This document shows positions 24,451-32,846 of a stretch of 64,000 nt of DNA, one piece after another (the stretch's first letter is position 1; every line of letters starts with the position of its first letter). This DNA comes from DASUPK01 sp963695675 (GTDB lineage Bacteria; Actinomycetota; Thermoleophilia; Solirubrobacterales; 70-9): positions 124,001 through 188,000 of the forward strand of contig CAVOGY010000007.1 of the NCBI GenBank assembly GCA_963695675.1. Direction: 5' to 3'. A program made the position numbers and the translations under genes. The notes below the pieces were generated by a model, which was not told the origin of the DNA, did no database searches, and was given only the letters and a program-made list of their open reading frames with translations.

Positions 24451-24974
24451 GGGTGTCTCCGTCGCGTCTCCAAGCGCTCGACGTCGATCAGGAGCAGGAA
24501 CACGCCGACCACGATCGAGACATCCGCCAGATTGAAGGTGGGCCAGAGCGGCAGGTCGATGAAGTCCGTGACCGCGCCGTCACGCACTCGGTCAGCCAGG
24601 TTCCCGAGCGCCCCGCCGAGCAGCAGCGCCGCGGGCAGCCAGACGAGCCAGCCGCCGTGTGCCCTCGCGGCGAGGAAGACCAGCAGACCGACGAGCACGA
24701 CGATCGCCGCGCCGATCAGGGCGGCGGAGATGTCTCCCCCGAGCCCGAAGGCCACGCCCTTGTTGCGCACGTTCTCGAATGCCAGGAAGGGCAGCACCTC
24801 GACCCGGTCTCCCGGTGCGACGAGTGAGGTCACGAGTGCCTTGCTGCCCTGGTCGATGGCCACGACCACCCCGCAGGCTGCGAGCGCGGGAACGATGTAT
24901 GCGAGGGCGCCCCGATGATGCGAGGGCGCGCGACAGCGCGACCCATGCGACGTCGGAGGAGCGACCGATTTCAT
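24447..24974 (-). CDS. lspA: Lipoprotein signal peptidase with repeat-encoded N-terminus
   Basis: 175 residues, four membrane helices. LspA cleaves the signal peptide of prolipoproteins at the lipobox Cys. Seen: AIDQGSKALV, ENVRNKGVAFGL, GALGNLADRVRDGAVTDFID with the first catalytic Asp, and FNLADVSIVVG with the second. The first 25 residues (MKSVAPPTSHGSRC then RAPSHHRGALA) are the translation of a nested palindromic element that also contains the ATG. No alternative in-frame start lies between the element and the first helix, so the element seems to provide the start codon. Confidence 0.9.
   Translation of the reverse strand: MKSVAPPTSHGSRCRAPSHHRGALAYIVPALAACGVVVAIDQGSKALVTSLVAPGDRVEVLPFLAFENVRNKGVAFGLGGDISAALIGAAIVVLVGLLVFLAARAHGGWLVWLPAALLLGGALGNLADRVRDGAVTDFIDLPLWPTFNLADVSIVVGVFLLLIDVERLETRRRHP
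24898..24974 (-). repeat. Palindromic element, nested copy at the lspA start
   Basis: On the minus strand the outer arms are ATGAAATCGGTCGCTCC and GGGGCGCCCTCGCAT. A second, complete unit (GCATGGGTCGCGC, TGTC loop, GCGCGCCCTCGCATC) sits between them at about 24916-24948. The whole nest is translated as the LspA N-terminus. Confidence 0.75.
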
Positions 24975-24984
24975 ATGGATCGCC

Positions 24985-25290
24985 TCAACCGGCGATCAGC
25001 GCCACAACCACGCGCCAGACGATGCTGAGGACGATGATCGCCAGGATCGGGCTGATGTCGATCGCGAAGCCGCCCCCACCGAGCGGCGGGATCACACGGC
25101 GGAAGATGTTCAGATAGGGGTCCACCACCTGGTGGACGAAGTCGACGCTCGTCCGTAGCCACGGGTAGTACGGCATCCGGGGGATCCAGGAGAGCAGGAT
25201 CCGGATGAAGATCAGGATGAAATAGACGAGGAAGACGGCGCTGACGTAGTTGGCGACGTCATCGCGCGTGATCGCGAGCCAGAAGCTCAC
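24985..25290 (-). CDS. YggT-family membrane protein
   Basis: 101 residues with two hydrophobic blocks (FLVYFILIFIRILLSWIP and ISPILAIIVLSIVWRVVVAL) and the intervening signature VDPYLNIFRRVIPPLGG, diagnostic of YggT/YlmG proteins. Members lie next to division genes (sepF, proC, divIVA) in Gram-positives, as here. A role in envelope or division is inferred from context. The GTG start overlaps the proC stop. Confidence 0.88.
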   Translation of the reverse strand: MSFWLAITRDDVANYVSAVFLVYFILIFIRILLSWIPRMPYYPWLRTSVDFVHQVVDPYLNIFRRVIPPLGGGGFAIDISPILAIIVLSIVWRVVVALIAG

Positions 25291-26066
25291 TTGCGAGCCC
25301 TCTCCAGCGAGGCGTCCACCGCGGCGAGCAGCGCTTCCCGGAAGTGCCGTTCGTCGAGCGCCTTGAGGCCGGCCTCGGTCATCCCGCCAGGCGAGGCCAC
25401 CGCCTGCTTGAGCTCGGCCGGCTCACGCAGCTCGAGCAGTCCGCCCGTGGCGCTCATTGAGCGCGCGACCATCCGCTTGGCCTGATCGGTGGTCAGGCCC
25501 TCTTTCACGCCGACCTCCAGGAGGACCTCAGCCATCAGGGCGAGGTAGCCGGGCGAGCAGCCCATGATCGCCGTCGCCGCGTCGATCAGCTCCTCGTCGA
25601 GCTCGATCACCTCGCCGATCAGGCCGAGTAGCTTCGCGGCCCGCCTTCGCTCCGTCTCACCGACGGTCCCTCCGTAGACGACGCAGAGGACGGCCTGGCG
25701 AATCTGCGCGCCGAGGTTGGGCATGACTCGAATCAGGTCGATCCCGGGAAGCTCCTCGTGGAGGGTCTTCAGCGAGGTGCCGGCCAGGATCGAGAGCACC
25801 GGGGTACCGGCCTGAACCAGGTCCGGCGCCACCTCGTCGAGGACATTCGGCTTGACGGCCAGGATGACGAGATCCGAACTGTCGGCAAGGGCGAGATTTC
25901 CCTCGATCGCCTCGCCCGCCACCTCCTCGGCGAGCGTCCTGGCTCGCTTGGGCTCCGCGTCGGCGAACAGCATCGCCTCGGGGGCGTCCGGCTCACCTTC
26001 GGCCGCGGCCCAGCCGCGAGCGAGCCCGCCGGCCATGCTCCCGGAGCCCACGAAGCCGACCCTCAT
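25287..26066 (-). CDS. proC: Pyrroline-5-carboxylate reductase
   Basis: 259 residues. It makes proline from P5C with NAD(P)H. Rossmann start MRVGFVGSGSMAGGLARGW; LVILAVKPNVLDEV; VMPNLGAQIRQAV; and the C-terminal dimer motif LREPAELKQAVASPGGMTEA. It is the conserved sepF-proC-yggT neighbourhood of Gram-positive bacteria. No defect is seen. Confidence 0.94.
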   Translation of the reverse strand: MRVGFVGSGSMAGGLARGWAAAEGEPDAPEAMLFADAEPKRARTLAEEVAGEAIEGNLALADSSDLVILAVKPNVLDEVAPDLVQAGTPVLSILAGTSLKTLHEELPGIDLIRVMPNLGAQIRQAVLCVVYGGTVGETERRRAAKLLGLIGEVIELDEELIDAATAIMGCSPGYLALMAEVLLEVGVKEGLTTDQAKRMVARSMSATGGLLELREPAELKQAVASPGGMTEAGLKALDERHFREALLAAVDASLERARK

Positions 26067-26122
26067 GGCCGGGAACTCTATTCGGAGGCCTGACGGGCCC
26101 GGCGCTCGTACTCTGCCGGGAC

Positions 26123-26704
26123 CTAGGACTGGTTGAAGAAGCCGCCCTCGAGGATGCGGGCCTTTTCCTCGGCCGACACTTCGACATTCTCGGGCGTGAG
26201 CAGGAAAATCCCCTGCGAGATCCGCTGCATGCCGCCGCCGAGCGCGTAGGTCATGCCCGAGGAGAAGTCGATCAGGCGCTTGGAGAGCTCTCTGTCGGTG
26301 GACTGGAGGTTGATGATCACCGGCTTCGAACGCTTGAACTCGTCGGCGACCTGCTGGGCGTCGTTGAAGGTGCGCGGAGTGACGACGTGCATCGACGCGA
26401 CCCCTCCGCCGTTGCCCGCGGGCGCTCGGCGGCGGCCACGGCGAGGCCGTGGTTCCTCCGCGGTGTCGTCGACCGTGCTGATGCGGCTGCGGCGTGGCGC
26501 CTCCTCGTCGCCGAAGATGTCGTCGATGTCGTCGTCTCGCCCGCGCCGGCGAGACGACCGAACGGGCTCACGAGGGGCGGCGGTGTCGTCGAGCGTCCTC
26601 TCGCTGCCGGTATCGCCCTCGTCGTACTCGCCCTCCTCGATGTAGTCGCCCTCGACGAGGCCGAAGTACTCGAGCGCGCGTCTCCATGTATCCCTGATCG
26701 CCAT
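26123..26704 (-). CDS. sepF: Cell division protein SepF
   Basis: 193 residues. An amphipathic N-terminal membrane-binding helix (DTWRRALEYFGLVEGDY) is followed by a long acidic and Arg-rich linker, then the SepF core: VVTPRTFNDAQQVADEFKRS, VIINLQ, RLIDFSSGMTYALGGGMQRI and FLLTPENVEVS. SepF tethers FtsZ to the membrane and is essential in actinobacteria lacking FtsA. The linker is longer than in Bacillus. 56 bases separate it from proC. Confidence 0.94.
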   Translation of the reverse strand: MAIRDTWRRALEYFGLVEGDYIEEGEYDEGDTGSERTLDDTAAPREPVRSSRRRGRDDDIDDIFGDEEAPRRSRISTVDDTAEEPRPRRGRRRAPAGNGGGVASMHVVTPRTFNDAQQVADEFKRSKPVIINLQSTDRELSKRLIDFSSGMTYALGGGMQRISQGIFLLTPENVEVSAEEKARILEGGFFNQS

Positions 26705-26790
26705 CTCGGCTCAAATTCGGCTTGACGGAGGTTATTCCTCCACGCGGCGGTTTCCCGATTATGAAGCCTTAGCCGGCTGGACGGCTCGAT

Positions 26791-27423
26791 TCATGCCCAC
26801 AGAACCGAGCCCAGCCGGAGGATCGTCGACCCCTCTTCGACGGCGACCCGCCAGTCCTGGCTGGTCCCCATCGAGAGCCGCTCGAGGCCGCGAGCGCGCG
26901 CCAGCTCGGCCAGCCGCGCGAAATACGGCCGGGAGTCTTCCGGGTCCTCGGTGAAGGGCGGCATCGTCATCAGCCCCGAGACCCTCACGGGGCAGCGCTC
27001 GATGAACATATCGAGCTCTGCGGGTTCGATCCCGCCCTTCTCCTCCTCGCCCGAGAGGTTGACCTCGACCAGCACCTCCGTCCCCGGCGTTCCGTGGCGG
27101 CCGAGCTGCGTGAGCGCCGAGTCGGACGCGACCGAGTGAATCAGCCGCACCCGCGGCAACAGGGCCTTCACCTTGCGGCTCTGCAGGTTGCCGATGAAAT
27201 CCCAGGTGAACCGGTCGCCCCAGCGCTCCTGCTTCTCCTCTAGGTCCTGAAGCCGGTTCTCGCCGACCAGGGTAATCCCGGCCTCTGCGAGCGCCCCCAT
27301 GTCGTCGGTGCGGATGTACTTGGTCGCGGCGAGGATCTCGACATCCGTGCTCGCGGTCTCGCGGATCTCATCGAGGTTCGTGCGGATGCGCTGCGGGTCG
27401 ATGTCGGTGACCGGTTCGACCAC
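26791..27423 (-). CDS. YggS-type PLP homeostasis protein
   Basis: 210 residues from GTG 27423. A fold-type III PLP-binding protein: VEILAATKYI with the PLP Lys, GENRLQDLEEKQ, WDFIGNLQSRKVK, IHSVAS, VEVNLSGEEEKGGI and LSMGTSQDWRVAVEEGSTI. No enzymatic activity is known; it buffers pyridoxal phosphate. It sits between pgeF and sepF, the usual ylmD-ylmE-sepF order. Only 2 bases separate it from pgeF. Confidence 0.92.
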   Translation of the reverse strand: MVEPVTDIDPQRIRTNLDEIRETASTDVEILAATKYIRTDDMGALAEAGITLVGENRLQDLEEKQERWGDRFTWDFIGNLQSRKVKALLPRVRLIHSVASDSALTQLGRHGTPGTEVLVEVNLSGEEEKGGIEPAELDMFIERCPVRVSGLMTMPPFTEDPEDSRPYFARLAELARARGLERLSMGTSQDWRVAVEEGSTILRLGSVLWA

Positions 27424-27425
27424 GG

Positions 27426-28160
27426 CTAGTCCATCCACACGAGCCCAGCCTGGCGGCCGGTGCGCTCGCCGTCGCGCCGATGGGAATAGAACAGCTCCGC
27501 GTTGCAGCTCGTGCAGAGCCCGGAGGACTCCACGGCGGTGACCCCGACCCGCTCGAGCAGGGCCGTGGCCGCGGCGGTCAGGTCGAGCATCCGTCCCCGG
27601 GCGACGCCGTCGAGGTGATCGAACGCCGACAGGACCTCCTGGCCCACCTCGTAGCAGCACGGCCCGATCCCGGGTCCGATCGCGGCCGCCTCGGCCTGAA
27701 CCATCTCCACAGCCTCCCCGACGATGCCGCCGGCGAGCCCGCGCCAGCCGCAGTGGGCCATCACCACGCCGGCGGGCCCCACCATCGCCACCGGCAGGCA
27801 GTCCGCCACCATCACCAGGGGCGTCAGCTTGGGGTTGGAGGTCGCCTGCGCGTCGACCTCGTCCGGACTCCTCGCCACGTCCGCGTAGACGCGTGGCTGC
27901 TGTGGGGTCTCGTGGCGCGCCAGCCTCGTCCCATGCACCTGGCGGCCCATCACGACGCCTGCGGGGTCCCGTTCGATCGAACCGGCGAGCCTGCGGCGGT
28001 TCTCGCCGACGCGGTCGCGCTCGTCGCCGGTCAGGATCGCGACGTTGAGGGCATCGTACGGCGCCTCGCTCACGCCGCCGAGGCGGGTCGAGAACACCGC
28101 CCGGGCGGCGGGCAACTGCGCCTCGAGCCAGCGGAGACCGTCGCGCTCGCGCCACTCCAT
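27426..28160 (-). CDS. pgeF: PgeF/YfiH-family polyphenol oxidase-like protein
   Basis: 244 residues. The zinc and active-site residues of the YfiH/YlmD family are visible: QVHGTRLA, ADCLPVAMVGPAGVVMAHCG with WRGLAGGIV, and LCTSCNAELFYSHRRDGERT with its Cys and His. YfiH corrects misincorporated L-Ser in peptidoglycan precursors in E. coli; other members act on adenosine or phenolics, so the substrate is open. Upstream of yggS and sepF as in many Gram-positives. Confidence 0.9.
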   Translation of the reverse strand: MEWRERDGLRWLEAQLPAARAVFSTRLGGVSEAPYDALNVAILTGDERDRVGENRRRLAGSIERDPAGVVMGRQVHGTRLARHETPQQPRVYADVARSPDEVDAQATSNPKLTPLVMVADCLPVAMVGPAGVVMAHCGWRGLAGGIVGEAVEMVQAEAAAIGPGIGPCCYEVGQEVLSAFDHLDGVARGRMLDLTAAATALLERVGVTAVESSGLCTSCNAELFYSHRRDGERTGRQAGLVWMD

Positions 28161-28190
28161 TCAGGGCAGGCTAGATGAGCCTCGGTCGGC

Positions 28191-28985
28191 TCAGAGGCCG
28201 GGCAGATGGCGCGCTGCGAAACCGCTGGGATATGCGTCGAACGGGTGCCAGCGCGGACCCGAGCCTCGCGCGTCGCCGACCGTGTCCCAGCGCAGACCGG
28301 CGATGACTGCGTAGACGTGGCCGGAGTTGGCGTAGACCGTCAGCCAGCGTCCCTGCCCCGGGACGCCCCACGACATGAACTGCCCGGAAGTCATCGGGGC
28401 CCCGACGAGCCCCCCACCGGCCAGGGCGAAGCTGACCGCCCCCGAGCAGTCGTATCCGGACGAGCGCCAGGAGGCGTGGCCACCGCCGAGCCTGTATGGC
28501 TGGCCGACGAGCAGGTTCGCGGCGCTGATCGCGGACTTGATCTCGTCGGGCGCGGCGGGCGGCGCGAGAGCGGTCTTGTTGAGCAGGAGTGCGGTCCGGG
28601 CCGCTGAGTCGGAGCCGAGGGCCGGGTGGGTCCGCGTGTAGACGCGCTGTCGCTCGGAGGGCGGCGGCGGCGCGTATGAGCCGTTGGTGCCGGCCGAGGC
28701 CGGGGGCATCCCGGTCGCCGGGTCGATGTCCGCGGCCGCCGCGGCGGCTGCCTTGGCCCGGACACGAGTCGCCTTGACCTCTGCCGGCGACTCGGTTCTG
28801 ACCCGGCCTTGCCAGGGCAGCGGCGGCAACTCCGCCGCGGCGGCCTCGTGGGCCGTCGCGGACGGGCCACCCGTCGCGTGGTCGGACCCGGCTGCGTGCA
28901 CCCACACCGCTCCAGCGGTCACCACGACGGTCGCCGACGCGAGCGCGACTCCGATCTTGACCCGAAATCCCCCGAGCAATTCCAT
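28191..28985 (-). CDS. Secreted NlpC/P60 cysteine peptidase-like protein
   Basis: 264 residues. An N-terminal signal or anchor (KIGVALASATVVVTAGAVWV) is followed by an Ala-rich region and a C-terminal NlpC/P60 fold. YRLGGGHASWRSSGYDCSGA contains the catalytic Cys; SGHVYAVIAGLRWD contains the likely His. These enzymes cut D-Glu/meso-DAP type peptide bonds of peptidoglycan. The family core is shortened after the His. AAGGAGG lies just before the ATG. It is a single-gene unit. Confidence 0.75.
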   Translation of the reverse strand: MELLGGFRVKIGVALASATVVVTAGAVWVHAAGSDHATGGPSATAHEAAAAELPPLPWQGRVRTESPAEVKATRVRAKAAAAAAADIDPATGMPPASAGTNGSYAPPPPSERQRVYTRTHPALGSDSAARTALLLNKTALAPPAAPDEIKSAISAANLLVGQPYRLGGGHASWRSSGYDCSGAVSFALAGGGLVGAPMTSGQFMSWGVPGQGRWLTVYANSGHVYAVIAGLRWDTVGDARGSGPRWHPFDAYPSGFAARHLPGL

Positions 28986-29085
28986 ATGCCTCCTTGCCTG
29001 CGCATCGTCGAGTCTAGGGACGAGCGCTCGATCACACGCCGGTTCACCCGGCGGTCAGGGCGAAAGGCTCCGGCGGCCATGCCCG

Positions 29086-30237
29086 CTAGTCCTCCGGGAT
29101 CTCGCCTCGGGCGGCCGCCAGGGCGATGCGGAGCTCCTCGTCGCGGCCGGAGATCTCGCCGTCCAGCTTGCCCGACAGAGCCGCCTCGAGTCCCCGGCCG
29201 ATCGCCGGTCCCTCCGGGATGCCCTGCTCGAGCAGGTCGTCGCCGGTGATCTCGAGCTGCACATGGCGCCACTCCGAGGCGTAGCGGTCGAGCCATTCCG
29301 CCCCGAGCGCGCGAGCGACGAGCAGCTGCGCGGGGTCCCAGGTCGCGGCGAGACTGACGGCGTCCGAAGGGCGCTCGGGCGTGGCCGCCGCCAGCTCCCG
29401 GATCTGCGGCAGCGGCCGCACGATTGCCAGCATCACCGCCAGCTCGCGATCCACCCAGTCCGACCACGGCTGCGCCGAGGCCAGCCGGACCACCTCGGCG
29501 ACCCGTCTCGGCGCCTGCTGATCCAGGCTCGGCATCACACCCCAGTCGACGATCAGCGCAAGGGACTTCGCCGGGTCCTCCTCGGCGGCGATCCGCTCGA
29601 GCTCGTTGTCGATGCGGTCCTCCGAGACCGTCGATAGGTCGGCATCGCGCAGCAGCGCGGCGGTGCCGGGCTCGAGCTCGAAGCCGAAGCGCGCTGCGTA
29701 GCGCGCCGCGCGCAGTGCCCGGGTCGGGTCGTCGACGAACGAGGCCTTGTGGAGGACGCGGAGCAGACCGGCCCGGAGGTCGTCGAGCCCGCCGTGGGGA
29801 TCGATCAGCTCCCGTTCGCCGGTCAACGGGAATGCCATGGCGTTCACGGTGAAGTCCCGGCGGGCGAGGTCCTCGCCGATCGCGGCGGGCCTTACCTCAG
29901 GGAGGGCGCCCGGCCGCGGGTAGCCCTCGGCGCGGGCCTGCGCGACGTCGATCTTCACGCCGCGCTGCTCCAGCCGCCCGGTGAGAAAGAGGGCGTCGCG
30001 CTCGACTGTGAACCCCGGCATGTCGGCGAGTGCCGCCGGGTCCCCCTCGATCGCGACGTCCAGGTCCGCTCCCCCGATTCCAAGCAGCAGGTCCCGAACC
30101 ACGCCGCCGACCAGGTAGGCGGGCACGCGCTCCGCGATCCGCCTGAGAAGGTCGTTCGCCGGCAGCGAGTCCACCAGCTCGGGGAGCCGCGCGGGTTCGA
30201 TTTGGCTTGAGCCGGGCATTAGCGGCTTTCCTACCAT
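29086..30237 (-). CDS. CCA tRNA nucleotidyltransferase / poly(A) polymerase family protein
   Basis: 383 residues. Class II nucleotidyltransferase head: AYLVGGVVRDLLLG, then GADLDVAIEGD with the metal Asp pair, and RRDFTVNAMAFPL followed by DPHGGLDDL. The RNA-binding neck DDPTRALRAARYAARFGFEL is also present. It adds or repairs CCA ends or is a related A-adding enzyme; a C-terminal HD domain is not obvious. The start may be ATG 30237 or ATG 30219, the latter preceded by GGAAAG. Its 5' end overlaps the possible start of the divergent propeller gene. Confidence 0.83.
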   Translation of the reverse strand: MVGKPLMPGSSQIEPARLPELVDSLPANDLLRRIAERVPAYLVGGVVRDLLLGIGGADLDVAIEGDPAALADMPGFTVERDALFLTGRLEQRGVKIDVAQARAEGYPRPGALPEVRPAAIGEDLARRDFTVNAMAFPLTGERELIDPHGGLDDLRAGLLRVLHKASFVDDPTRALRAARYAARFGFELEPGTAALLRDADLSTVSEDRIDNELERIAAEEDPAKSLALIVDWGVMPSLDQQAPRRVAEVVRLASAQPWSDWVDRELAVMLAIVRPLPQIRELAAATPERPSDAVSLAATWDPAQLLVARALGAEWLDRYASEWRHVQLEITGDDLLEQGIPEGPAIGRGLEAALSGKLDGEISGRDEELRIALAAARGEIPED

Positions 30238-31577
30238 GCTCGGCGATCGGAAACATCTGGAACAGCCTGTGGAACAACCACCGGTGGACGACGATTGGCA
30301 CGATCGCCGGGGTAGCCGCGGTGGTGATCGCCGTGGTTGCCTACCTGATCCTGAAGCGACCGGCAGACAAGTCCTGCCAGGCGCCCTGCACGATTACCAG
30401 CGAAGCGCCAACGCCGGTCTCGGGCCTGACGGATTGGCCGATGTACGGGCTCAATTTCGAGCGGACCCGCTACCTGGATGCCCCGGCGGTCAAGCCGCCC
30501 TACTCGATTCGGTGGCGTTTCAAGGGCGGCCACCTGCTCGAGTACTCACCCATCCTGGTCGGCGGGCAGCTCTTCGGCATCAACAACGAGGGGCTCGCCT
30601 TCTCCGTGAAGACCAGAACGGGGAAGGCCCGCTGGAAGCAGCAGATCGCCGACCTGAACGCCTCGGCGCCCACCTACAGCGACGGGGTGATCTACATCTC
30701 GAATCTCGAGCCGGGGCAGGTGGTCGCCCTCGCCACCAGCGACGGACATCAGATCTGGAAGCACCCCCTGCCCGGGCGCACGGAGTCCTCCCCGCTCGTC
30801 GTCGGCAACAAGGTGATCGTCGGCTGCGAATGCAACACCGTCTTCGCGCTCGACAGGACAACCGGCAAGTCGATCTGGGAGCGGCACGTGAACGGCAGCG
30901 TGAAGGCCGCGCCCGCGTACAGCGATGGCGTCGTCTACGTCGGGGACTACAGCGGCGAGCTGAATGCAATTCGCGTCAAGGACGGCTCCATCAAGTGGCA
31001 GGCGGGCTCGCAGGGATCGAGCTTCGGGCGGTCCGGTCGCTTCTACGCGACGGCGACCGTCGCCTTCGGCCGGGTCTATGTGGGGAACGTCGACGGGCGC
31101 ATGTACAGCTTCGACGAGCAGACCGGGCGGCTGCTGTGGAGCCACTCCACCGGCAACTACGTCTACGCCGCGGCAGTGGCCGCCCGCACCGCCGACACCC
31201 CGGCCACCGTGTACTTCGGCTCCTACGACGGCACTCTCTACGCGCTGGACGCTCGCACCGGGGGCGAGCGCTGGAGCGTCCCGGGTCTCGGGGCGATCTC
31301 GGGGGCCGCCAGCCTGATCGGCGACACCGTCTACGTCGCGGACCTGCGGACCACCTCGACCTTCGGCTTCGACGTGCGCAACGGCCACAAGGTCTTCGAG
31401 TACACCGACGGCGCCTACAACCCGGTGATCTCGAACGGACAGGACCTATTCCTGACCGGCTACAAGACTCTCTACGAGCTGCGGCCAGGGACCGGCCAGG
31501 CCGTCAACGGGATCCTCGAGAAGCCGAGCAAGCCCTCCAAGAAGAAGGCCGGCGGAAAGACCAGCTCGAAGAAGTAG
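30207..31577 (+). CDS. Membrane-anchored PQQ-type (BamB-like) beta-propeller protein
   Basis: About 456 residues from a TTG at 30207; the true start is uncertain, since no ATG precedes the membrane helix in frame. One helix (IGTIAGVAAVVIAVVAYLIL) places the propeller outside. Repeated blades end in the tryptophan docking pattern: RTGKARWKQQI, DGHQIWKHPLPG, TTGKSIWERHV, KDGSIKWQAG, QTGRLLWSHS, RTGGERWSVPG. No PQQ ligands were identified, so a structural or scaffold role is more likely than dehydrogenase activity. The C-terminus is Lys/Ser-rich. Confidence 0.78.
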   Translation: MSRALAAFLPCSAIGNIWNSLWNNHRWTTIGTIAGVAAVVIAVVAYLILKRPADKSCQAPCTITSEAPTPVSGLTDWPMYGLNFERTRYLDAPAVKPPYSIRWRFKGGHLLEYSPILVGGQLFGINNEGLAFSVKTRTGKARWKQQIADLNASAPTYSDGVIYISNLEPGQVVALATSDGHQIWKHPLPGRTESSPLVVGNKVIVGCECNTVFALDRTTGKSIWERHVNGSVKAAPAYSDGVVYVGDYSGELNAIRVKDGSIKWQAGSQGSSFGRSGRFYATATVAFGRVYVGNVDGRMYSFDEQTGRLLWSHSTGNYVYAAAVAARTADTPATVYFGSYDGTLYALDARTGGERWSVPGLGAISGAASLIGDTVYVADLRTTSTFGFDVRNGHKVFEYTDGAYNPVISNGQDLFLTGYKTLYELRPGTGQAVNGILEKPSKPSKKKAGGKTSSKK

Positions 31578-31587
31578 CCCCGAAGCC

Positions 31588-32400
31588 TCAGGCCTGGCGG
31601 ACCGGGATCCCGGCCCGCTCCATCCGCTGCTTGGCCTCGGCGATCGTGTGCCGGCCGTAGTGGAAGATCGAGGCGCAGAGCACCGCGTCGGCGTGCCCCG
31701 CCTCGACCGCCTCGACGAGGTGGTCGAGCTCGCCCGCCCCGCCCGACGCGATCACCGGCACGCTGACCGCCTCCGCCACCGCGCGGGTCAGCTCTAGGTC
31801 GTAGCCGTCCGTGGTCCCGTCCCGGTCCATGCTGGTCAGGAGCACCTCCCCCGCCCCGAGCTCGGTCGCTTCCTGCGCCCAGGCGACCGCCTCCCGGCCC
31901 TCGACCCTGGTGCGCCCGCCGTGCGTGTAGACGTCCCACTCGGCGTCGCCGAAGTAGCCCGGGGGCGCTTGGCAGGTCCGCGACGTATCGCCGGCACCCC
32001 GCCTCTTCGCGTCGATTGCGATCACCACGCACTGCGATCCGAAGACCTCGGCGAGCTCCGCGATCAGCTCGGGCCGCTCCAACGCTGCCGAGTTGACGGA
32101 TACCTTGTCCGCGCCCGCGTCCAGCACCGCCTGGGCGTCCTCGGCCGAGCGGATACCGCCGCCGATGGTGAACGGGATGAAGACATTGTCGGCGGTGCGA
32201 CGGGCGAGCTCGACGATCGTGTCGCGGCTCTCGTGCGAGGCGGTGATGTCGAGGAAGACGAGCTCGTCGGCGCCCTCGGCGTCGTACCGCTCGGCCAGCT
32301 CCACCGGATCGCCGGCGTCGCGGATGTCAACGAAGTTCGTGCCCTTGACGACGCGCCCGTTGTCGACGTCCAGGCACGGGATGACGCGCTTCAAGACCAT
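31588..32400 (-). CDS. hisF: Imidazole glycerol phosphate synthase cyclase subunit
   Basis: 270 residues from ATG 32400 (VLKRVIPCLDVDNGRVVKG). HisF uses ammonia from HisH to close the imidazole ring. Catalytic Asp residues are in CLDVDNG and SMDRDGTTDGYD; phosphate sites in GGGIRSAEDA and SGGAGELDHL. The frame extends further upstream but without support. Last gene of the his run and separated from hisA by a DoxX-like gene. Confidence 0.95.
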   Translation of the reverse strand: MVLKRVIPCLDVDNGRVVKGTNFVDIRDAGDPVELAERYDAEGADELVFLDITASHESRDTIVELARRTADNVFIPFTIGGGIRSAEDAQAVLDAGADKVSVNSAALERPELIAELAEVFGSQCVVIAIDAKRRGAGDTSRTCQAPPGYFGDAEWDVYTHGGRTRVEGREAVAWAQEATELGAGEVLLTSMDRDGTTDGYDLELTRAVAEAVSVPVIASGGAGELDHLVEAVEAGHADAVLCASIFHYGRHTIAEAKQRMERAGIPVRQA

Positions 32401-32478
32401 GCCCCGAAGGCTAGGGCTCCGCAGAAAGCATGTGGACGGCTGCGATATCCATGGACCCACAACCGTCCACAAGTCGCC

Positions 32479-32835
32479 TCAATCCCAGTCGCCTGCGACA
32501 TATGCCCAGGCGATGAAGAGCATCTGCACGGGCAGGCGGGTGTAGAGCGTGGCGCGGCCGCCGGGGATCCCCTGCTCGAACTTCTCCGGCTCGAGGGCCA
32601 TGTGGACGTTCGCCGGGAAGACGGCAAGAAGCGTGACCATGCTCCAGAGGCTGCCCGCGCGGCGGGTGCGGGGATGCATCGTGGCGAGACCGCCGGCCAT
32701 CTCCGCGACTCCGCTGACGTAGACCAGCTCCCGGTGGCGCGGCAGATACGGCGGCATGATGCGCTCGTACCAGCGGGTCTTGACGAAGTGCATGATGCCC
32801 GCGAAGACGAAGAAGGGCCCGAACAACCTCCTCAT
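32479..32835 (-). CDS. DoxX-like small membrane protein
   Basis: 118 residues with four hydrophobic segments. FVFAGIMHFVKTRWYERIMP and VSGVAEMAGGLATMHP are typical of DoxX / DUF-type quinol oxidase-associated relatives. Specific function unknown. It interrupts the otherwise contiguous his operon between hisA and hisF in the same orientation. Confidence 0.75.
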   Translation of the reverse strand: MRRLFGPFFVFAGIMHFVKTRWYERIMPPYLPRHRELVYVSGVAEMAGGLATMHPRTRRAGSLWSMVTLLAVFPANVHMALEPEKFEQGIPGGRATLYTRLPVQMLFIAWAYVAGDWD

Positions 32836-32846
32836 GCGCGCGGAGC

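Noticed and set aside
28986..29085. A c-di-AMP (ydaO) riboswitch upstream of the NlpC/P60 gene, suggested by GCCGGGTGAACCGGCG
   Set aside because: Only about 100 bases are available, the CCCGTCAGCTAACC-type core is missing, and the motif is part of a simple hairpin.
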